Shown piece by piece: positions 14,891 to 18,037 of a stretch of 18,037 nucleotides of DNA (within the stretch, counting starts at the first letter, position 1; every line of letters begins with the position of its first letter). The position numbers were made by a program, and so were the translations under genes. The notes under the pieces were generated by a model. The model saw only the letters and a list, made by a program, of their open reading frames with translations. It was not told where the DNA came from and did not search any database. This DNA comes from Bacillota bacterium (GTDB lineage: Bacteria; Bacillota; Clostridia; Christensenellales; SZUA-584): contig JAEWWC010000255.1 in NCBI GenBank assembly GCA_023396555.1, forward strand, positions 1-18,037. Reading direction: 5' to 3'.

Positions 14891-16197
14891 TGGATAACCT
14901 TTTGATACATGTGGTATCGCTCGGGTGCGAGAAAAACCGGGTAGATACCGAGCACATGCTGGGGCTGCTGGCGGGCAGCAACGCGGCGGTGGTGGACGAT
15001 CCGGGGGACGCGGACGTAATCATCGTCAACACCTGCGGTTTCATCAACGACGCCAAGCAGGAATCTATCGACACGATACTGGAGATGGCACAGTACAAAC
15101 AGAGCGGCTGTAGCGCCCTGATCGTAACGGGCTGCCTCGCTCAGCGGTATGCCGATGAGCTGTCCAAGGAGTTGCCCGAGGTGGATGCGTTCCTCGGTGT
15201 GTCGTCGTATACGCGGCTGCTGGACGCCATACAGTCTGCGCTAGGTGGCAAACGCTACGTAAGCTGCGAGCGCGTGGACGAGGACCTGACCGCACGCGTG
15301 CTAACGACACCGGGGCACATGGCGTTCGTGCGCATCTCGGACGGCTGCGAGAACTGCTGCAGTTACTGTGCGATACCCCTCATACGCGGCGGGCTGAAGA
15401 GCCGCCCGATGGAGAACATACTTTCCGAGATCAGCGACCTCAAAGCGGGGGGCGTGTCCGAGGTGATACTGATTGCGCAGGACACCACGCGCTACGGTGA
15501 AGACCTGGGCAAACGCATGCTGCCCGAGCTGGTGGATAGGGCAGCGGATATAATGACCGGCGGCTGGCTGCGCGTAATGTACTGCTATCCGGACGGAATT
15601 ACGGATGAACTCATTGATGTGATGCTCAAACATGATAATGTTTGCAAATACCTCGACGTGCCGCTGCAGCACTTCAGCGATGCCGTACTTCTGCGCATGA
15701 ACCGGCGCAACACGCGGGAATCTTCCGTGGCGCTGGTAAAGCGGTTGCGTGGCTTCGGGTTCACATTGCGCACGTCGCTGATCGTCGGCTTCCCCGGCGA
15801 AACGCAGGCTGACTTCGACGTGATGATGGACTGCGTGCGCGAGCTGCGCTTCGACCGTTTGGGCGTGTTCCGGTATTCGCCCGAGGAGGGAACCGGAGCG
15901 GCGGAGCTGGACGGCCAGGTGGATGAAGAGGTCAAGCAGCAGCGATACGAAGCGGTGATGGCGCTGCAGGAGAGCATATCGGAGCAGCTTTGCCGGGAGC
16001 AGATCGGCAAAACGGTGCGTGTAATCGTGGAAGGGCGCGACGAGTCCGGCATGATGGTGGGGCGCACGATGGGGCAGGCTCCGGAAATCGACGGCGTGAC
16101 GTATATTTCCGCAAAAAAAGACTTGACGGCGGGCTCTTTTCATGATGTGCTTATCAAGGATGCATCCGAGTATGACCTGCTGGGAGAAGTGGAATGA
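14890..16197 (+). CDS. rimO: Ribosomal protein S12 methylthiotransferase RimO
   Basis: This 435-residue radical-SAM methylthiotransferase adds a methylthio group to the conserved aspartate of ribosomal protein S12. The N-terminal domain has the three cluster cysteines Cys13 (SLGCEKN), Cys49 (NTCGF) and Cys82 (TGCLAQRY). The radical-SAM motif CxxxCxxC is Cys153, Cys157 and Cys160. The IPLIRG and LIAQDTTRYGEDL segments separate RimO from the related MiaB tRNA enzymes. A TRAM-like domain fills about the last 65 residues. The start overlaps the translocase stop by one base, and the end overlaps pgsA by four bases, so translation is coupled across all three. Confidence 0.96.
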   Translation: MDNLLIHVVSLGCEKNRVDTEHMLGLLAGSNAAVVDDPGDADVIIVNTCGFINDAKQESIDTILEMAQYKQSGCSALIVTGCLAQRYADELSKELPEVDAFLGVSSYTRLLDAIQSALGGKRYVSCERVDEDLTARVLTTPGHMAFVRISDGCENCCSYCAIPLIRGGLKSRPMENILSEISDLKAGGVSEVILIAQDTTRYGEDLGKRMLPELVDRAADIMTGGWLRVMYCYPDGITDELIDVMLKHDNVCKYLDVPLQHFSDAVLLRMNRRNTRESSVALVKRLRGFGFTLRTSLIVGFPGETQADFDVMMDCVRELRFDRLGVFRYSPEEGTGAAELDGQVDEEVKQQRYEAVMALQESISEQLCREQIGKTVRVIVEGRDESGMMVGRTMGQAPEIDGVTYISAKKDLTAGSFHDVLIKDASEYDLLGEVE

Positions 16198-16751
16198 ACA
16201 TCGCCAACAAGCTCACGATCGCGCGGATCGTGATGGTCCCCATTTTCATCGTATTCTTTTATATCAAGATACCTTATTGGAATTACTATGCCGCGCTGGT
16301 GTTTCTGGCTGCGGCACTGACGGACCTGTTCGACGGGCAGCTGGCCCGCAAGCACAACATGGTCACCAACTTTGGTAAGCTGGCCGACCCGATTGCGGAC
16401 AAGCTCCTGGTGTGCAGCGCGCTGATACTGCTTTCTGAGATCGGCTGGATATCCGCCGTATTCGTCATCATCATGGTGGGGCGCGAGTTCATCATCAGCG
16501 GTTTTCGGCTGGTAGCGGCGGCTTCCGGCAAGGTGCTGGCGGCGGACAACCTCGGCAAGGCCAAGACGGTAGTGCAGATCGTTGCTGTTGTTGCGCTTCT
16601 GCTGCGTCAGGGCGTGTTCGAGCGGACCTTCTTTGAAGCGTGGCTGTTCTGGATCGGCGAGGCGCTGGTGTGGGCGAGCGTGGTGTTGTCCGTCTGGTCG
16701 TGCGTCAATTACTTTGTCAAAAATAAAACGGTGCTGGGCGACATGTTTTGA
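16194..16751 (+). CDS. pgsA: CDP-diacylglycerol-glycerol-3-phosphate 3-phosphatidyltransferase
   Basis: This 185-residue integral membrane enzyme makes phosphatidylglycerophosphate, the first committed step to phosphatidylglycerol and cardiolipin. The CDP-alcohol phosphotransferase signature is complete: Asp44, Asp47-Gly48, Ala51-Arg52, Gly61, Asp65 and Asp69, with exact DGxxAR-x8-GxxxDxxxD spacing. Several membrane segments surround it. Its ATG overlaps the rimO stop in an ATGA junction. In Bacillus cinA lies between pgsA and recA; it is absent here. Confidence 0.95.
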   Translation: MNIANKLTIARIVMVPIFIVFFYIKIPYWNYYAALVFLAAALTDLFDGQLARKHNMVTNFGKLADPIADKLLVCSALILLSEIGWISAVFVIIMVGREFIISGFRLVAAASGKVLAADNLGKAKTVVQIVAVVALLLRQGVFERTFFEAWLFWIGEALVWASVVLSVWSCVNYFVKNKTVLGDMF

Positions 16752-16775
16752 GTCCGTTTTTTCGCCATCACTGTC

Positions 16776-16784
16776 TGGTATGAT
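16776..16784 (+). promoter_or_regulatory. Candidate extended -10 promoter of recA
   Basis: TGG-TATGAT (16776-16784) is an extended -10 element in the 64-base gap between pgsA and recA. The -35 region is only a T-rich run. No LexA-type box (GAAC-N4-GTTC) is visible in the gap. Confidence 0.45.
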
Positions 16785-16815
16785 CTGATATATTATTGCA
16801 GGAGGGTTATGGGTT

Positions 16816-17835
16816 ATGTCGATAGAAAAGCAAAAGGCGCTGGAGATGGCGCTGATGCAGATAGAAAAGCAGTTCGGCAAGGGCAGCGTGATGAAGCTGG
16901 GAGATAAAGCTAGCGTTCCAGTTTCCGTGATCCCCACCGGGTGTCTGGAGCTGGACATCGCTCTCGGCGTAGGCGGTGTGCCGCGCGGTCGCATCATCGA
17001 GATATACGGGCCGGAATCTTCCGGTAAAACCACGGTGGCGCTGCACATGGTGGCCGAGGCGCAGAAGCTGGGCGGTGCGGCGGCGTTTGTGGACGCGGAG
17101 CACGCGCTGGATCCCTCCTACGCCAAAAAGCTGGGCGTGGACACTGACAACCTGTATGTGTCGCAGCCGGACACGGGCGAGCAGGCACTGGACATTACCG
17201 AAGCGCTGGTCAGAAGCGGCGCAATCGACATCATCGTCATTGACTCGGTGGCAGCGCTCGTGCCCAAGGCGGAGATCGACGGCGAGATGGGGCAGTCTCA
17301 CGTGGGGCTGCAGGCGCGGCTGATGTCTCAGGCGCTGCGCAAGCTGGCGGGTATCGTCAACAAGTCCAACACTGTGGCGATTTTCATCAACCAGCTGCGT
17401 GAAAAGGTGGGTGTGATGTTCGGCAATCCGGAGACCACGCCGGGCGGCCGTGCGCTCAAGTTCTACGCGTCCGTCAGGCTGGACGTGCGGCGCATTGAAA
17501 CGATCAAGAGCGGCGACGAGATGATCGGCAACCGCACGCGCATCAAGGTGGCCAAGAACAAGGTGGCTCCGCCGTTCAAGAGCGCCGAGTTCGAGATATA
17601 CTACGGCGAGGGCATATCCGCCGAGAGCAGCGTGCTGAACCTCGGCGTGCAACTGGGCATCATCAAGAAGTCGGGTTCATGGTTTTCCTACAACGACACG
17701 CGTATCGGGCAGGGCAAGGACAACGTGCGCCTGTTCCTGAAGGAAAACAAGGACGTGTTTGAGGAGATTAAGGGCAAGATCATGGAGCAGAACAAGGCTT
17801 CAGACATTGAACCGGCGAGCACGGATGAAGAATAG
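16816..17835 (+). CDS. recA: Recombinase RecA
   Basis: This 339-residue protein is full length for RecA, which forms ATP-dependent filaments on single-stranded DNA for recombinational repair and stimulates LexA self-cleavage. Walker A GPESSGKTT is at 65-73, catalytic Glu95 is in DAEHALD, and Walker B ends at Asp143 in IIVIDS. The L1/L2 DNA-binding loops (EIDGEMGQSHVG and FINQLREKVGVMFGNPETTPGG, the latter quoted here as FINQLREK through TTPGG) and the acidic C-terminus (EPASTDEE) are present. AGGAGGG at 16800-16806 is nine bases before the ATG; an earlier ATG at 16809 stops after five codons. No terminator is visible after the stop, and no recX follows. Confidence 0.98.
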   Translation: MSIEKQKALEMALMQIEKQFGKGSVMKLGDKASVPVSVIPTGCLELDIALGVGGVPRGRIIEIYGPESSGKTTVALHMVAEAQKLGGAAAFVDAEHALDPSYAKKLGVDTDNLYVSQPDTGEQALDITEALVRSGAIDIIVIDSVAALVPKAEIDGEMGQSHVGLQARLMSQALRKLAGIVNKSNTVAIFINQLREKVGVMFGNPETTPGGRALKFYASVRLDVRRIETIKSGDEMIGNRTRIKVAKNKVAPPFKSAEFEIYYGEGISAESSVLNLGVQLGIIKKSGSWFSYNDTRIGQGKDNVRLFLKENKDVFEEIKGKIMEQNKASDIEPASTDEE

Positions 17836-17877
17836 AAAGAATAATTTGTAAAGAATATAAGAATATTGCGTATATAT

Positions 17878-17906
17878 GTGTCAACGGGCACGATTTGGTG
17901 TATAAT
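17878..17906 (+). promoter_or_regulatory. Sigma-A-type promoter downstream of recA
   Basis: GTGTCA (17878-17883), a four-of-six -35 match, and a perfect TATAAT (17901-17906) are 17 bases apart. Transcription would begin near 17913, just ahead of the first strong stem of the candidate RNA, with no good ribosome binding site close to the start. Confidence 0.6.
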
Positions 17907-17912
17907 CATTCA

Positions 17913-18037
17913 CAGGTGGTGCAGTATTCTAGTCGGTACTGCGGTTTCGAAGGCGGGCCTAAAAATCCGTAGAAGGGCACATCGATGAAGTTTCTTGTGT
18001 TGGCCGCTGACGCCCAGTCGGGGGCTGATGCTGGAAG
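17913..18037 (+). ncRNA. Candidate structured RNA (5' part), cut by window end
   Basis: The first 125 bases after a good promoter are rich in complementary pieces. GCAGTA (17921-17926) pairs perfectly with TACTGC (17937-17942). GGCGGGCC (17952-17959) can pair with GGCC (18002-18005) plus CGCC (18011-18014), leaving a five-base bulge and enclosing a shorter CACA/TGTG helix. A further GCCC/GGGC hairpin follows near 18012-18024. This could be an independent non-coding RNA or a riboswitch-like leader of a gene beyond the window. The raiA RNA class of Firmicutes is one candidate, but I cannot confirm it from memory. A short open frame from the ATG at 17984 is a weaker alternative. Confidence 0.4.

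Noticed and set aside
15301..16143. Long minus-strand open frame (280 codons) over rimO
   Set aside because: It is a shadow of a fully motif-supported RimO gene, with no recognisable family.
18018..18037. Resemblance of the last bases (GGGGCTGATGCTGG) to the 5' end of tmRNA
   Set aside because: The match breaks where the conserved TTCGACGGG should follow (GGAAG is seen), it lies inside a longer transcript after a promoter, and the window ends there.
17984..18037. Open frame starting MKFLVLAADAQSGADAG
   Set aside because: Only 18 codons are visible, the ribosome binding site is weak, and the bases take part in the proposed RNA helices. It stays possible but is not supported.

Overview
This window looks like a chromosomal stretch from a spore-forming member of the Firmicutes, most likely class Clostridia. 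It is moderately GC-rich, with strong AAGGAGG-type ribosome binding sites, GTG and TTG starts, and a perfect CIRCE operator. Its second half follows the Bacillus subtilis order ylxY-mlpA-(...)-spoVFA-spoVFB-(...)-tepA-spoIIIE-(...)-pgsA-(...)-recA. I cannot place it below class with confidence; a Christensenellales- or Oscillospirales-like anaerobe is only a guess. Almost all genes are ordinary chromosomal genes on the + strand. I see no insertion sequence, prophage, CRISPR array, tRNA or rRNA.

Layout. Positions 1-50 hold the 5' end of a leftward gene resembling ComEB-type dCMP deaminase. Positions 242-2376 are the HrcA/CIRCE-controlled groES-groEL operon, closed by a strong terminator. Positions 2409-5395 hold a three-gene unit: two small polytopic membrane proteins (the first of the DUF5058 type) followed by a membrane-anchored M20 metallopeptidase. 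This is the least understood module in the window. A DegV/FakB fatty-acid-binding protein follows with its own terminator. Next comes a class-U-like sirtuin, converging on a small leftward AhpD/carboxymuconolactone-decarboxylase-like protein.

From 7726 the sporulation and housekeeping block begins. A secreted YlxY-like protein with a degenerate NodB fold, an M16 peptidase (MlpA) and a dimeric dUTPase form one unit ending at a terminator near 10137-10163. dpaA-dpaB (dipicolinate synthase) follow behind a near-perfect sigma-K-type promoter. Then come TepA, the translocase SpoIIIE/FtsK, RimO, PgsA (the last three overlapping) and RecA.

After recA, a good sigma-A-type promoter leads into about 125 bases rich in complementary stems. 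I read this as the 5' part of a structured RNA, cut by the window end.

The genes fall into four themes: protein quality control (GroESL, MlpA, TepA), spore formation (YlxY, DpaAB, SpoIIIE), membrane lipids (DegV/FakB, PgsA) and DNA or nucleotide maintenance (dCMP deaminase, dUTPase, RecA). The points most worth follow-up are the DUF5058/M20 module, the possible structured RNA after recA, the sigma-K site before dpaA, and the probable antisense overlap of the sirtuin transcript with the AhpD-like gene.
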